64,000 nucleotides of DNA from Lates calcarifer. Its lineage: Eukaryota > Chordata > Actinopteri > Centropomidae. The notes under the pieces were generated by a model. The model saw only the letters and a program-made list of their open reading frames with translations, did not search any database and was not told where the DNA came from. The stretch spans positions 21,282,743-21,346,742 of the forward strand of contig NC_066838.1 of the NCBI RefSeq assembly GCF_001640805.2, given 5' to 3'. Shown here piece after piece: positions 42,111 through 54,879 of the stretch. Every line of letters begins with the position of its first letter. Position 1 is the stretch's first letter. A program made the position numbers and the translations under genes.

Positions 42111-43771
42111 TTCCTAACACAATTACACTGTTAGTGATGGGGATATCCACAGTCCTCTGGGGCTGTGGAGAAAATTTCATACATACTCACATGATTTGTC
42201 TCAGACTGCGGAGGCCTAACATTAGCTTCAGCTGAACACTTTTTTTTTCTTTTTTTTTTAACTACAGTGAATGAGATTTTATCTATGATCATTTACACAA
42301 TTACAGTCATTTTTAGTGAGTTTTAGTGAGTATTTAATTTTCTAATGGATAAGAGGAACACATCAGGGGCCGATTACTTTTTCAAAGTACATATGGGCAT
42401 GTGAATATTGGTTTAAGACAGACTTAAAATGTGAAGCTTCTACATAGCTTCTGCAAATAATTACATCAAAAATTACAGTGTCATTAGGTGGTGATTAAGA
42501 TTGATTTGATTAGTTCCTGTGATGCATTATAAATGTGAAGCAGGGCACTGATGGAAAAAAATGTTTTTAAGTGACTGTTTGTTATATTTATTCTCTCAGA
42601 ACTATTTTCATACAATATTTTCTGTTAAAAAAATTATGGGTTTATATAAATGTGTGTTTCATTTATCAGTACTCAAGAAGTGAACTGTCCTTGGTCTTCT
42701 CGATAAAAGGTTTTACTGACATCATTTCTAATAATCAGTGTAGCCAACTCAGTGCATATTCCTAAATAACAGTCAAGGGAACTTTAAAGCATGAAGCATT
42801 TCAACTGTAAAGATTTTCCTCTGCTTGTGATAAATTGTCATATGTTAATATTTTCCCCCCTGTCTTGATTGAATTTATGCAGCCCATTATGTCCTAACCA
42901 GTGTGTTATGTCTGCCTGAATACCTGCCAGGACTCTCTAACCTCCCACATGCACTGATACACGTACAGTTTTGGAAATGTAAATGTGCCTTAATTCCAGT
43001 TGCCACTCAGAAACACATCACATTTGAAGTGCCCTTGAGTTCAATTTAGTTTAAAACACTGTTGCATGTGTGTAATTCATTTCTGAAGTAAACCTTTTTC
43101 AGAAACATCAGAAATTCTCTCCTTCTTGCTTATTATTGGCACGCACTGACCTGCTAATCCTGGCTTTTACACTCTTAGAGCTCTCTCCTCCTTTAATGTT
43201 AATACTTTACAATAAACTACACATAATAATAATAATCCGAAGTAATTACCAATTAATTGATAAGCAATAACCACAACTTAATTAGTGAACAGCTGACAAT
43301 TAGCTCCTAAATTACTCAGAATGGAGGAGCAAAGACAACAAATAACAACTGATATATGTGTGATATCAGTCATTATTATTTCAGTGCAGCTGATTGAGAA
43401 TAAATAATGAACAATGAATTTAAAAAGTAGTCATTATGTGTATGGTGATAGATATTTAGTTAGGATTTTGAATCTTATTGTTAACTGCTAACCTGTCCAT
43501 TCATAGAGCTCTTTGTTCAGATTCTGGTGCTTTGTTTGACAATGATGGAAACATAGTAGGCATTACCAAGAAATACTTGATGATGCTGATTGAGAACTTA
43601 TGATGATTAAGTACTTGATTATTAAGGTAATAAAAATAGTGTTGAAGTTGCATGAAGATGCATTATACTGAAAGCTAGTTCTAATATTTTGATCTCCTAC
43701 ATTTTATGAATGGATTATCACTTTTCTATAGAACATGTGCAGCTAGTGGTACAAGAGTAAAGTTACACTAC

Positions 43772-44540
43772 CTGTTGACAGGTGGAAAGGTCTGAGGCTG
43801 CGCTGTGAGCCACAGTGAAGCACAGGTGGTGGCTGACTGGGTCCAGGTGTCTCTGTCCCTCCATCACTCGCGGTATCTCCCAAAACCTTCTGCCACACCA
43901 ACAATATACCACATAAAAATACACTACATGTGTATTATGTGTGCAAAAAAGTCACCAAGCTACACTTCAGGGTTCTAGTGTTGACAAACTCAAGTTTCCA
44001 GTTAAGCCTTATTAAATGGTGGGTGATACAAAGTACGTTGCTAATGCTAGCTAACGTTAGCTATTATGCTACGCTGCCCTACAGTTAATACTTATCACAT
44101 GTTGCTTCTCCTTGTTGAAATCATTATGCGGACTAATTTGGAAGTTAGCAAATAAGACTTACGGTGTACTGTTTACGTTTTCGTCGGATAGAGCCTCTAA
44201 CGGCTCCGCTCCGGTTACTCCCGCCGGCGGCAGAACCAGGATCTGCTGCATGTATCGACGGAACCGCAACAGGTATCAGTCTCACGCGGTTCTGGGTTCG
44301 ACATCCCATCCGTAACGCCATGACATCGCCCGGAACATAGTCTTCCTTTCTGAAATGGGCGCTACACACGACCGCGTTTCTAGTTACAGATGCAGCGGTG
44401 AAGTCCCGTCTCCTCTTCTGCACAAAACTTAACCAGGCATTGAAGCAGTCGCTGTTCTTTGTCCTGTCGGGGAAACTGTGGACTCGATGTCCAGACAGGC
44501 TAGAATTTCTGCAACCAGCACAAACGCAATAATTCGGCAT
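43772..44540 (-). CDS. THAP-domain protein, 3' end unresolved
   Basis: Exon 1 (44163-44540) starts MPNYCVCAGCRNS and carries a complete-looking THAP domain: the C-x2-C pair in CAGC context, FPDR, FNAWLSFVQ, and VVCSAHF with the second Cys-His pair, followed by EDYVPGD. A basic RRKRKQ stretch ends the exon in phase 0 at a GTAAGT donor. Exon 2 (43772-43889) follows a TGGCAG acceptor and reads open in phase, with a Pro-rich PSQPPPVL segment, then a GTAGTG donor leaving phase 1. I found no convincing third exon, so the C-terminus is missing; reading through the donor meets a stop after 10 further codons. DNA binding is inferred from the domain. It lies on the same strand as the other THAP gene, 3.2 kb upstream of it. 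Confidence 0.72.
44049..44062. promoter_or_regulatory. 14-bp palindrome AGCTAACGTTAGCT
   Basis: Perfect palindrome in the first intron of the second THAP gene, about 100 bp downstream of exon 1. Close relatives occur near other gene starts in this window (9077-9088, and GCTAGC/GTTAGC clusters near 8553 and 24634). Confidence 0.5.
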
Positions 44541-44671
44541 GATAAAACAGGCGAAACGCGATGTAAAACTACCAAAAAGTGTACTGAAGTCATCAACACA
44601 CCGCAATTCAAACTTAACCAACTCCACTAGGTACTACTGGACGTTGAGCAGAGGATTCCGTCTCCCTTATG

Positions 44672-44679
44672 TGACGTAA
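44672..44679. promoter_or_regulatory. CRE-like TGACGTAA upstream of the second THAP gene
   Basis: TGACGTAA is a one-base variant of the CRE. It lies about 130 bp upstream of the start codon, in a CpG-containing stretch (atgacgcgacg follows), where a promoter is expected. Confidence 0.4.
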
Positions 44680-46573
44680 TATGACGCGACGTTAGTAGGT
44701 GTCCCACTGTCAGCCCTGGATTGTGCTGTAAGGCCCATACGCCACCGCCTGGCTGTAAAAGGTGTGTACATTTAAACATGTAAAGGAACGAGCTTTATAA
44801 GGCTTTGGCCAGACAGATAATACTTGTTGGTCAGATCCATTCACTGCTGGTTTTTGTCTTCTCATGGGATTTGTTGACAGTAGGAAAAAAACATAGAAAA
44901 TTATGCTTATCTTTTAAGTCAGTGTCAGTGTTTCACCAACAGATGTCACTGTTGTGTAATGTGGGGAGCTGGTGTGCTACTCTGTCTTCAGGATTTCAAA
45001 ATAAGAAAATAAAACCCTGGTAATTAATGTCAAATTTTAAACTGTTTGACTTGATAATCAGTGGTGTATAAGAAAGGCTTTTATTAATCCTTCTTCACTT
45101 CGTCTATAAAGTCTCACTGGCAGAGCTCAAACCCAAATCTGTTGCTGTGATAAACAGTAACCCAGGTGAACATAAGGACAGCACTGTTGTGGATAAACTC
45201 TACTTTTACTTCTCACGGGGTGCATTCAAATACTGAAATGAAAATCAATCTGTAAGGCTGTGTCTGAGAGTCAAATCAATATTATTTCATTTCCACTCAG
45301 ACCTCCACTGAGAGAAAGACCAGAGTCCTACTGACACCAACTTGTAGGCACCACTGAACAGACTGGCAGTGTTTTGTACCACAAGCAGAATGCAAACAGT
45401 GGCTGACACCTGTGAAGATTATATCAGGATTACAGGATTTTCTTTTGCAATTGTCACATGTTATAGGCTTTTTATAAATTCCATACTCCACTCCAGACTG
45501 CAGTTTAACTGCTTATCATGTGATTCCTCAATATGTACAAGCTTATGACCTGAAAGGAAACAAATTGGCATTGCCACTGTGTCCCTTACCTCCCTCCTTC
45601 CCCTCTTCTCCCTCAAGGTGACTCCTCCATCTGCACCCTCCCTGGTCTTGCCAATCCCTCTCTCTGCAGTTACCATGGTACAGTTACTGGGATCTGATTC
45701 CCCTCTCTTTTTGTGAGCTATCATTATCTCACCTGTTTCCTTAGTTGTCCTGGAGCTATGCACATGAATCAAAGCTCTGCGCTGCTGCTTTGTTCTTTGT
45801 GTGTATGTGAAAGGGAGAGCGGTTGGGTGGGTCATCAAAGTTGTCTATTTCTAGTTTCTATGTGAGAAAAATAACATCATAAAACACTATATTGTTTACA
45901 TATTTCTGTTTCCTGACAACACACTTTATTCCATTCACATTTCCATCTCTTCTTTTCCCTGTTAGAGACAAGGTGTGTCTTTGTACTGGCTTCATTTCAC
46001 TGCACAGCATCCCCATTTTAATTACCCTCATCTTCACCCCGCCTCGCGTCACTCTAAGTGAGGGGAAAGAGGACAGAGAAGAGGAAAATAGAGAGGAGAT
46101 TGAGGAGAGAATATAAAAAAATGGAAGAAGGGTGGGGTGGGCTGCGACTGAATGGGTGGCCTGTTTTGGGAGAAGCGAGCCAATCCGTCACTGTTTTTGT
46201 TCACAAGTGGGCCAATAGCGCATACCCTATTTTTAACAGCAAAGTATACAGAGTAGTTTTTAAACCCCTCTTTTCTGTACACTTTTTCTTTCATCTATCA
46301 AATGATCAGTATTCATTCTGGCCTCTAGTATTCCTGTCCCATGCATGCCCATCACCTGCCATGTCTGACACTCTGCAGTAAAGGATGGGCGTGTTGCTAC
46401 CTGGTGGTTTTGGCGCCTGCACACTAATCCTGACAACCTCCTCTGTTTACCTAACAACCCGCAGGCCCAACCACTTCCACTGGGAGAGTGTTGTGGCTGT
46501 CGCTCCTGCCATCACTCAGTTGTCTGGCGAAGGGTTGAGCCACTACAACGCAATTACACATTCATTTCACCCA

Positions 46574-46600
46574 CACAGCCAGCCAACCAGCCAGCCAGCC
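46574..46600. repeat. CCAG/CAGC short tandem run
   Basis: 'cagccagccaaccagccagc' and following bases; a short imperfect tandem array. Confidence 0.7.
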
Positions 46601-49600
46601 TCCCCTCCCCCTCAGGCACCCTATCTCCTCCCTGCTTTGCTCTGCTCTTTCTCTCCCCCTCTTCATATTTCTGCAACGCCTGCCCTCGCCCACCATCTCC
46701 ATCCCTACCTGATACCCCCCACATTCCTCCCTTAAACCTTATAACCCCCCACCCCCTGTCTCCTATTTTCACCCCTCTTTCACAGTTTCCTTCACAATCA
46801 GTGGTGGGCTCAGAAAAATACACAAAGGACAGGAGCAGAGCTCGAGCGAGGGTGGGGAGGTGGAGGCCGAAGGGGTGAAGATGAGAGGCGAGGTAAAGGG
46901 AGAAAAACAGCATGAAATAGTGTGAAATGTGAGGGGAGGACAGAGTAAGAGTGGAGTGGGAGGGAGGTGAGGTTCTCTAGATGGAGAAACAGGGGGTGAG
47001 CGGAGAGACTAGCTAATGATATATTGATTTGGCCAAGCCTGGGGCAAATAAGTGGGAGTGTGTGGGTGGAGGAGAGTCACAGCTCGCAGATGTCTTAAAA
47101 CACCTGGGTGGGATAAGTTTTGTTTATTTTATGCTTATCCTGAAAGAGAGAGAGGCATTATTTGTGAGCATCTCCAAGCATCTGAGCACAGCTTATGCTT
47201 GTTTACACAAAAGCACTATTCATATTTCAACCTTGTATTGCAGCGCTTGTATCCAAAGAGTAATTTGAAGGGAATTTTAATTGGTTTTTATGTTAGAAAA
47301 ATGATAGCTCAGCTGTCAGCCAAAGCTTTGAGCTGGACCAGAATAAAATCAAGGCTTCTGGCTATAAAAGCAGGCATTTAGACAGCGGTTGGTCACTGGG
47401 GATCACATTAGGTGAGATCACTAAGGGGGGAGAAAGAGGCACGAAGTGGATTTAATGGGATTTTGTACATCAGGAATCTCTCTTTATAATGCATCAAGGT
47501 GTGCATGTGTGTCCATGCACATGTGTCCCTGAGGGCAAGTAGGTGAAAGTAGATGATATTGATTATTAAATACATTTCCGGGTAAATGATATAGTTTTTA
47601 TTGATTGGTGGAGTCACTAAAGATAAAGCAAAACGAGAGGAAAAATGCCAGGGAATAACCTGGAATCTCACAGCTGGAGTCGTCACACCGCCAGCAGGTT
47701 TAAAATTTAAAAACCTGAGATAATATATTAATTTGGGAAATTACTTTAGCTCTCACCGTGTCTTCGTTAATTCAGTATTTTACGTGACTGCTGCAGCACT
47801 GCCGTCCACCTTCCTGTTGTGCTAATGCGACACCAGGTTTCTGCTCATGCTGTTATATGTGAAATCGTGTGTAATGCTGTGTGTCTACAGGCTGAGACAG
47901 AGGCTGAAGCGAGCAGTCATCCAGGCGTCGGAGATGAAGACTCCATATTGTGGTCTCTGTGTTAGCACTTAAATTAATTAGGCCACTCTCTCTCTCACTA
48001 AGCCTTCCTCCTCCTCCCCTACGGTACTATGGTAATCACCTTTCCCTTTGGAAAATTCAACTCAACGCCCACTGCACTTCTTTTGTGTTTTCCCCTCATT
48101 CAAACCCCTTTGTTTCTCCACCTGCTGAATCTTCTCTTCCTCCTCCAACCAACTTTCTCACATGCTCTCATCGCCCTCATGTCTCTCCCTCTGTTTCCAA
48201 ACTTTCTCCCATTTTCTCCCTTTGTTCATCGCTTTCTCTGTTATTGCAAAAACACCACAAAGCAGCTCTCAGCAGGATCCTTATTAAAGGGAAGGTGGCC
48301 GAGCAGTAGATCACATGCATGGAAATCTCTCTGCTCTCAGTCTCCCTCTCATTTATTTGAGCTTTGCAGGTGAGATGGTGCCATTCAAAGCCAATCCCCC
48401 CCTTTACCCTTTACATCCCCTTTACTCCCCCTCTGCCCCATCCCTGCTCTGCGCTAAGTCTGTTGTGACATGGCAGCAAAACACAGTGAGAATTGGGAAT
48501 AGAGGATATAGAGTTGTGATGAGTGAGGATTTGAGAACAGTGATGGGTTGACATCAGGGAATAACACCCCTCCCAACCCTGCCCCATCTGCCCGACGACC
48601 ATGAAAAACCATTAATTTGTGGAAGAGGACTTACATGTCCCACATGCCAGTCAGCCTCTTGTGATAGACAGATAATTCAATTCTTAATACTGCTCAACAA
48701 CTCTCAAGTGTGTCTGCTTGTCTCTGTCTCATTTCTCTCCCCTTACATTAAAATTTAAAATTACCATTGTTATGTACACGGTGTACAACATCTCCCTTTT
48801 CAGTTGGAGCTTTGTTTTAAACATGATGCTTTAAATCAAAGTCCTCCACTTTCTTACAGTAGTTGGTTAAGCTTGACATTAATAAAAACACCAGCATGTA
48901 GAATAGAAGTCCCTGAAGAGAAAATGTCTGTGACTTTTATTTTGCAGTATATTTTAACACAGAGTTCCATAGTAACTGAAAACAGTTGTTTGTTTTGAAG
49001 ATGGTACGAACAAGATGGTATTGTAAGCATTAAAAAGTACACTGCAGTACTTGGCCAGAAAACAAATGTTATTTATAGGATGGAACAAATAGCAGAGGGC
49101 CTGATATTGATCCTTGTGGGACTCCTTTATCAATCTTTTGGTGTTTTGTTTTGAAACCAGCGGCAACAATCGTGTGAACTCTACCAGAAAGATATGTTTT
49201 GAATCAGCTGTAAGCAGAATCATTAAAATTTGTTTAGTTTATTGTTCAGTTTATATAACAAAGTATTGTGATCAGCAGTATCAAAACAAGAACACACTTT
49301 TTCAAGAACAGATCAGTTAGTAGAATAGTGATAGTGTCTGCCCTTACACGCCCCCTTCATGTGCATCACTGTTGATTTCTGTCTCTCGAATGTGCTTATG
49401 TGCTTCCCCCAGCCAGATAATTAACAAGTCTGTGCTTCTGCCGGCCAAACTTTCCTCCACTCCAGTACGATTAAACACAGTTACCAATTGCTCCTTTGTA
49501 GAGTTCCTCCCCTCTCAGTCACAACATGCTGGCTCTCTCAGTTTCTTTTCATTCTTTCACTTATCCATCTCTCCACAGTCTATCTAAGCCCCCATCTTAT

Positions 49601-50657
49601 GCCATCTCAGTGCCGCTCTGAGGCAGCTGGCCCTCATCGTTTCCTCTGTGAAATAGCTTTAACGCATGGTGACTTCTCCAGAATATGAATGAAGACGCTG
49701 CGAGGGGCCGTTTTTCTATTAACTGTCTGTCATCGCCCTTACTATGATACAGCAGTCGTGTCACGAGCACATGCACACGCACACTTGTATGCAAAAAACA
49801 CAAACTATGGCTCTTGCAGCAATGTATTATATACTGGCAGTCTTCTCCTCAGAGCAGTAAATAAATAATGAGAACACTGTTAAAATTCTGCCAGTATTCC
49901 ATTGCTCTGCTGCTTTCAGCCCCCTGCCTCTCTCTAAAGAAAAGGAAGGCCTCACTAGAAAGAACAAGGCTGTTTTTCTTTTCTCTCTCTATATTTCTAC
50001 TCCTTCTACTCTGTTCATCCCTCCCTCCAGCTCCTTTACTTCTCCTGCTCCCTTTTTATTCCCCTTGAAAAACTTCTCTCTGCAGAGTCTCTGACAGATG
50101 CTGCTCTTGCTACCTTCTTTTCCTTTTACTCACGTATGCATAATATTCTTCATTAAGATTTAAGCAAGACAAAAGCTCACAATTCTTCCCTCTCGAGCAT
50201 TTTGGTGGAGCAGAACACGGCATGTTGTCTTGTGGAATATAAGAAGGCTCTGTTTTTGTGTTCATGACTGACTGCTGAGATCAGTGGAGGTACAGTAATC
50301 TCCAATAGTCAGACCAAAGGTAGAATTCAGTGGAGAAATGTAAGGGCAGCATACTCCAGGCTACCTGCCCTTTGTCTAGGTAGGGGTGAAAAAAGAACAT
50401 GAATCACTAATGGATAATGTGAAATGACAAGAGCTAGTATTTAAGCTGGAGAGAGTTCATGACATGAGCTGAACAAGGAGGATCTGTCTGCTTAAGTATG
50501 ATGATATCTAGTTTTCTGTAACGAAGTGGGGCAGTTGATATTTCCGAGAATTTCCACATAACCCTGACCTTTTGTGTGGAGATGAAGATCTGGAGCAGAC
50601 AGAAAGGGGCTGAGTGATGCACGAGCACAACTGATAACAAGACAAGGAGATGTCCAT

Positions 50658-50658
50658 C

Positions 50659-50709
<51 letters not shown>
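50658..50709. repeat. (TG)n(AG)n compound microsatellite
   Basis: A TG tract passes directly into an AG tract. Confidence 0.93.
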
Positions 50710-50717
<8 letters not shown>

Positions 50718-53700
50718 GTAAGTGTGAAGTTATGTGGGGTGCATTCAGTATTAGTGGCTCTGCGGTGTTCTGAGATGGGCTAAAATATGTGTAAGCCTGG
50801 TGAACCAGACAAAGTCACCATGAAATCCTGTTTCAAACTGGCTTACAGCAAATATCATAAGAGGAGAGAGGGTGAAAATGTGTGTGTGTGAGAGGGAGAG
50901 CAGTAGATAAACACAGTATAAGTGACACAGCGCTGCGTGCTTACAGAAGTTGTTCTTCATTTCATGACAGCTGATAAATGACTCTCTGATATAGCAGAGA
51001 GAAAGTTCAAGCACATGAAGATGGAAAAACAGGAAGCTGACAGGTAGAAAATTACAATATCCCCCTCAGAAAGGTCAACCTTGCATGTGGTTGCATACTG
51101 TAAACAAGATTGTTCTTAGTGCGTTGATACCAGAGGCTCTAATCCTTCCTGCCCTGTAGACTATCTCACTTCTCCACCCCTGAGGTGCTTGGCAGTGGCA
51201 CTGCAGTAAATGTGCCAGTGAAGCTTCTTTAAAATTGAAAATTAGCAAGTGAGTGGTGTTTTGAGTGTCTGCCCGGGGAGAACAAGAGTGAGGAATTTTA
51301 CTCGCAAATATCTCCCAGGCTGAGACAATACTTAAAATGAAATGTCTCCATATGCCTCCACCGCCTCCTCCTCCTTCCCCCCCACAGCAGGTCATTTTGA
51401 TTACCGCAGAATACAGTTGTTCCACCCCATCTCCGATTCTCCACCGCTCTCCCACACAGTCATTTGCATTCTCTCTCTTGGCTCTCTTCCATCTTTCACT
51501 TCATCCTGTCACACCTGTTATTCACTTGTTTTTCCTCTTTCCCCCCCCCTGTTCCTTTTCCCGCCTTCTTTGTGGCAGTGCAGAACCTCATCTAAATGCA
51601 CAGCCAGTCTTGAGCTCTCTACCTGCTTGGGGGCTTTCTTTTACTGGTATGAAGAGGTGCAATCATCCTTTTCTTTTTAATACAATCTCATAACAACTCA
51701 AAGTGATGCAGGATTGCTTGAATGCCATGATATGAATGAGCCTATCCCCTGCTTGTCTGTGTGTCTTGACAGTGCAGTGCATGAATACCCTGATATTTCA
51801 TTCACTTTTATGCAGCTTTGCTGGTTATCTCGTTCCTGTCCTGCTCAAACAGTATACATAGGCTTTCCAGTGCTTGCTTCTTGCCTGCAGACAAGCAGAG
51901 AGAGAGAGGCAGGGAGAGGAGAGAGCAAGGAGGAGGGAGAGGGTAGCAAATGAGGTGTGGGTAAAAATTATGGGGGACTAGAAAAGAGAGCAGTAGCCCA
52001 GCCCTGGAAATGGAGAGAACGAGGGTGGGGGTGAGACCGAGAGAGGGAGAAAGAGAGAGAGAGATTATACAGTGTAAAATCCAGAAGAATTCAGCTTTAG
52101 TAGTAGTACAGCGTACAGATCAGCGGGCTCCTTCAACTGCTTTTTGTGCTCCCCAGGCTGCAGTGGGGGAGTGCATTTACCGTCGCGCCCAGGGGGGAGA
52201 AGCCAAGAAGTATCCTCCAATCAGCCGTTAGTGATTTCTCTCATCTTGTGAGGCTGCTGATGGTGATTTATCACTGACCTGAGACAAGCGCTGCACTCTG
52301 CTCAGAACTGTAACCACCTGGAATACTCACCATGGTTTTTATTTCTTCTCTCAAACACAAATACCCTCCTGTGGATATTTCAGATAGAATGACCAGAGGA
52401 CAAAAGGAGGATTAAAATGGGCTGCCATTCTTGAATTTCCTTTTTTAGCCCTTCTGGAGACTAAAGATGGACTAACTTTTACAGGTGTATTTGTGCCATA
52501 TGAGGACATCTTTTTATACTCAGTGCTTTAACAGAAGAATAGAAGCATTTTTCAGACTGAGAACATGGCAAGCAGGGGATCATGATAGACACTCCACTGC
52601 AATAATTATGTAGGACTAATACTCATGTAGACAGAGTTTTATGGTGATGGACAGGAGATGGAGACGGAGAGAGGGGGAGACAGTTGAAGCACACCTGCCT
52701 GCTGAGCATGTCTGACACCTCACTGTGGCTTGGCTAGCGCGTGCTCAGGTTGTCTTTTACCAAGTTATCAGGCTTCTCATTGAGGTGGCATGAGCAGAGA
52801 TAGGTTGCATGTACATGTCAGTATATGACTGAGTGTGTGTGATGGTGTATGGTTTGCGTTAGAAGCCAGAGTTTGGGATTACACTGCCTCTGGAAAGGAT
52901 ACAGGTGTAGTGGAGCCTTGAATGAGGATTAGCAGCTTTAACACCTTGTCGCTGGCAGCACACGAGGCAATGGACCTTTTTGACAAGGCTCTCAAACTAC
53001 GACCGCGCTGACACTGATCCGCCAGAGGGTTAAAGATAAAGGTTTAACCAACATGAGACTCAGAGGGCGAGGTCGGCGACAGGAAGACAGTAGAGAAAGT
53101 CATATTAAGATTCTGTTTCCCTTCTAATTGAGGTTATCCCTGAGGAAAGCAGACTGAGGTTAATCACACCAATAGACTGGGGGTGTTTATAATAGCAGAA
53201 GAGAATTTGTTGAGAGTCAGTGAATACTCAGAGTATATACAGGTTTATATAAAAAAACCTGCCAACCTAAATTAAGTTATTGGCTGTATAAAAAGCAAAC
53301 ACTGATGGTACTTGTGATAAACAATCTTGATTTCTCCAATAACCCAGTGAGCACAAAATCTAATTGATCTGTGAATTGGTTTGATATTGATTTCTCTATG
53401 TGGTCAGGATAGAGTCTTGTCTGATCTCTGCTTAAGAGGTCACTAATTTAATTATAATCCATCACTCAGTCTAACCCCAGAGCAGTCAGCCAGAGTGCTG
53501 AGTGTGCCATTGCTTAGAGAATCAATGGTCTGATACTTGTCATGATCTCTAACAACAGATCAGATAAAATACAATACATTCCTGCTGCAGCCTACAATAA
53601 CAATCTGTGTGAGTTAGATTCTGGGCATGTTTTCTTCACGTGTCTGTTACTATGAGGAGAGGCTGTATGAAAAATGATTCCTTCATTCATGGCAGTTCTG

Positions 53701-54879
53701 CTGACAGGAAATTTGGCAGGTTGTGTGTGCAGTAAGGTTTGTAACTAAAAGAGGCATGTGTTGCTGACTGTCTTGATGCGTGTGCAGGTGTGCACATTCT
53801 TTGGGTTTGTGTCCCTGGCACGCAGCTTATCTTAGCTGCACAGCAAGAGCTTAAAGATCCTAAATGGTGTAATGTGCACCTCGTTGCACCACCCAACCTG
53901 TCCCACTCCTCCACTTCGCAGGTTAAATTAGGAAATAGGTTTAACAATGCATTGATCCTGAAGTGAACCACCAGAACACGTGAAAGAGAGTCTTGACAGG
54001 GCTTTCAGGAGAAGTTATCTCAGCATACACACCCAGCAGTCCTTCAGAGAGCCTGGAAAGCAGAGCGTAGTGGGTGGGAAGCTCAGAGTGGGAGTGAGGA
54101 AAACAGGAGTGAAAACAGGACTGAGGCAAGTTCTTTGATAGCTGCATTGTTTGCAGCTAACTTGTTCAAAGAGCATTGCTGAAAGTGTGCTGTTTGGAGG
54201 TTTAGTGCTGCGAGTAAAAAAAACAACTCAGGAACAGCGTGGGGGAGTTCTGCTGGAAAAACCTGCTCTATCCTGCATTTTTCAACACTAAAGAACAAAC
54301 CAAGTCCGGGTACAGCAAGTGTACTGTACAATCATATTTGACAAGTCATCACATAAGCATTGATTTGTCTGAAACAACTGCCTCATCTGTTAAATGACAC
54401 AAGCACAAGCCAGCAGGACTCTTACAGCACATCTTCTGTCTACATCCAGTTCTTCCTGTTAAACAACAGTTCAAAGATAAGACTGAAGTAATACTGGGTG
54501 ATCCTCAAGAAGCACATGAACTTAAACAAGCAATTCAGATGCAATGGAGACAGAAACAAACAAGTGGGCTTGCGGCTCGGAAACTATCTCCACTTTTAAA
54601 TTTACTCTGGATTATAACACTTGAATCGTGAAGAGGAAGAAGAAGAGGAGAAGAGTGACGCAACCAATTAAACTGTGTATCCGCCGCTAGCAGGGATGTG
54701 TTGTGTGTTACTCCGAGGAGGAGAAGTGTAGTGTACCACAACCCTGCGAATGAGGGTGGGGCTCTCCCACTGCCACAGACAAAGACCTTGATAAAGAGGA
54801 GAGTCCTGGTGTGAGACCTGGTCATCTGGAGCAGTTATATTTTGGACCTGCATGGTCCAGCACCTTGTCAAAAGTCACA

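Larger units (their letters stand above)
40541..43771. other. Inter-THAP region rich in transposon fossils
   Basis: Contains the promoter of the THAP/zinc-finger gene (CpG-rich, with an ETS-like CTTCCG near 40598), a GATA microsatellite, a reverse-transcriptase fossil and a Tc1/mariner fossil, then AT-rich DNA. The missing 3' exon(s) of the second THAP gene should lie in this stretch, but I found none in phase. Confidence 0.5.
44541..54879. other. 10-kb region without a recognised gene, upstream of pdzd4
   Basis: After the THAP promoter, about 10 kb holds no exon I can support. It has several long purine- or pyrimidine-biased stretches (about 46580-46740, 48100-48240, 49900-50070, 51340-51560 and 52010-52060), a CAGC/CCAG run near 46574-46600 and a TG/AG microsatellite at 50658-50709. 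These biased stretches create many open frames that I regard as spurious. The pdzd4 promoter and untranslated exons probably lie in the right-hand part. Confidence 0.45.

Noticed and set aside
43490..43565. Candidate third exon for the second THAP gene
   Set aside because: The plausible acceptors give a stop codon in the required phase.
45461..45838. 125-codon - strand frame
   Set aside because: Charged low-complexity translation with no family resemblance and no neighbouring exons in phase.
48950..49300. Possible retroelement fragment
   Set aside because: A few phrases look repeat-like, but I could not align them with any motif of a known family.
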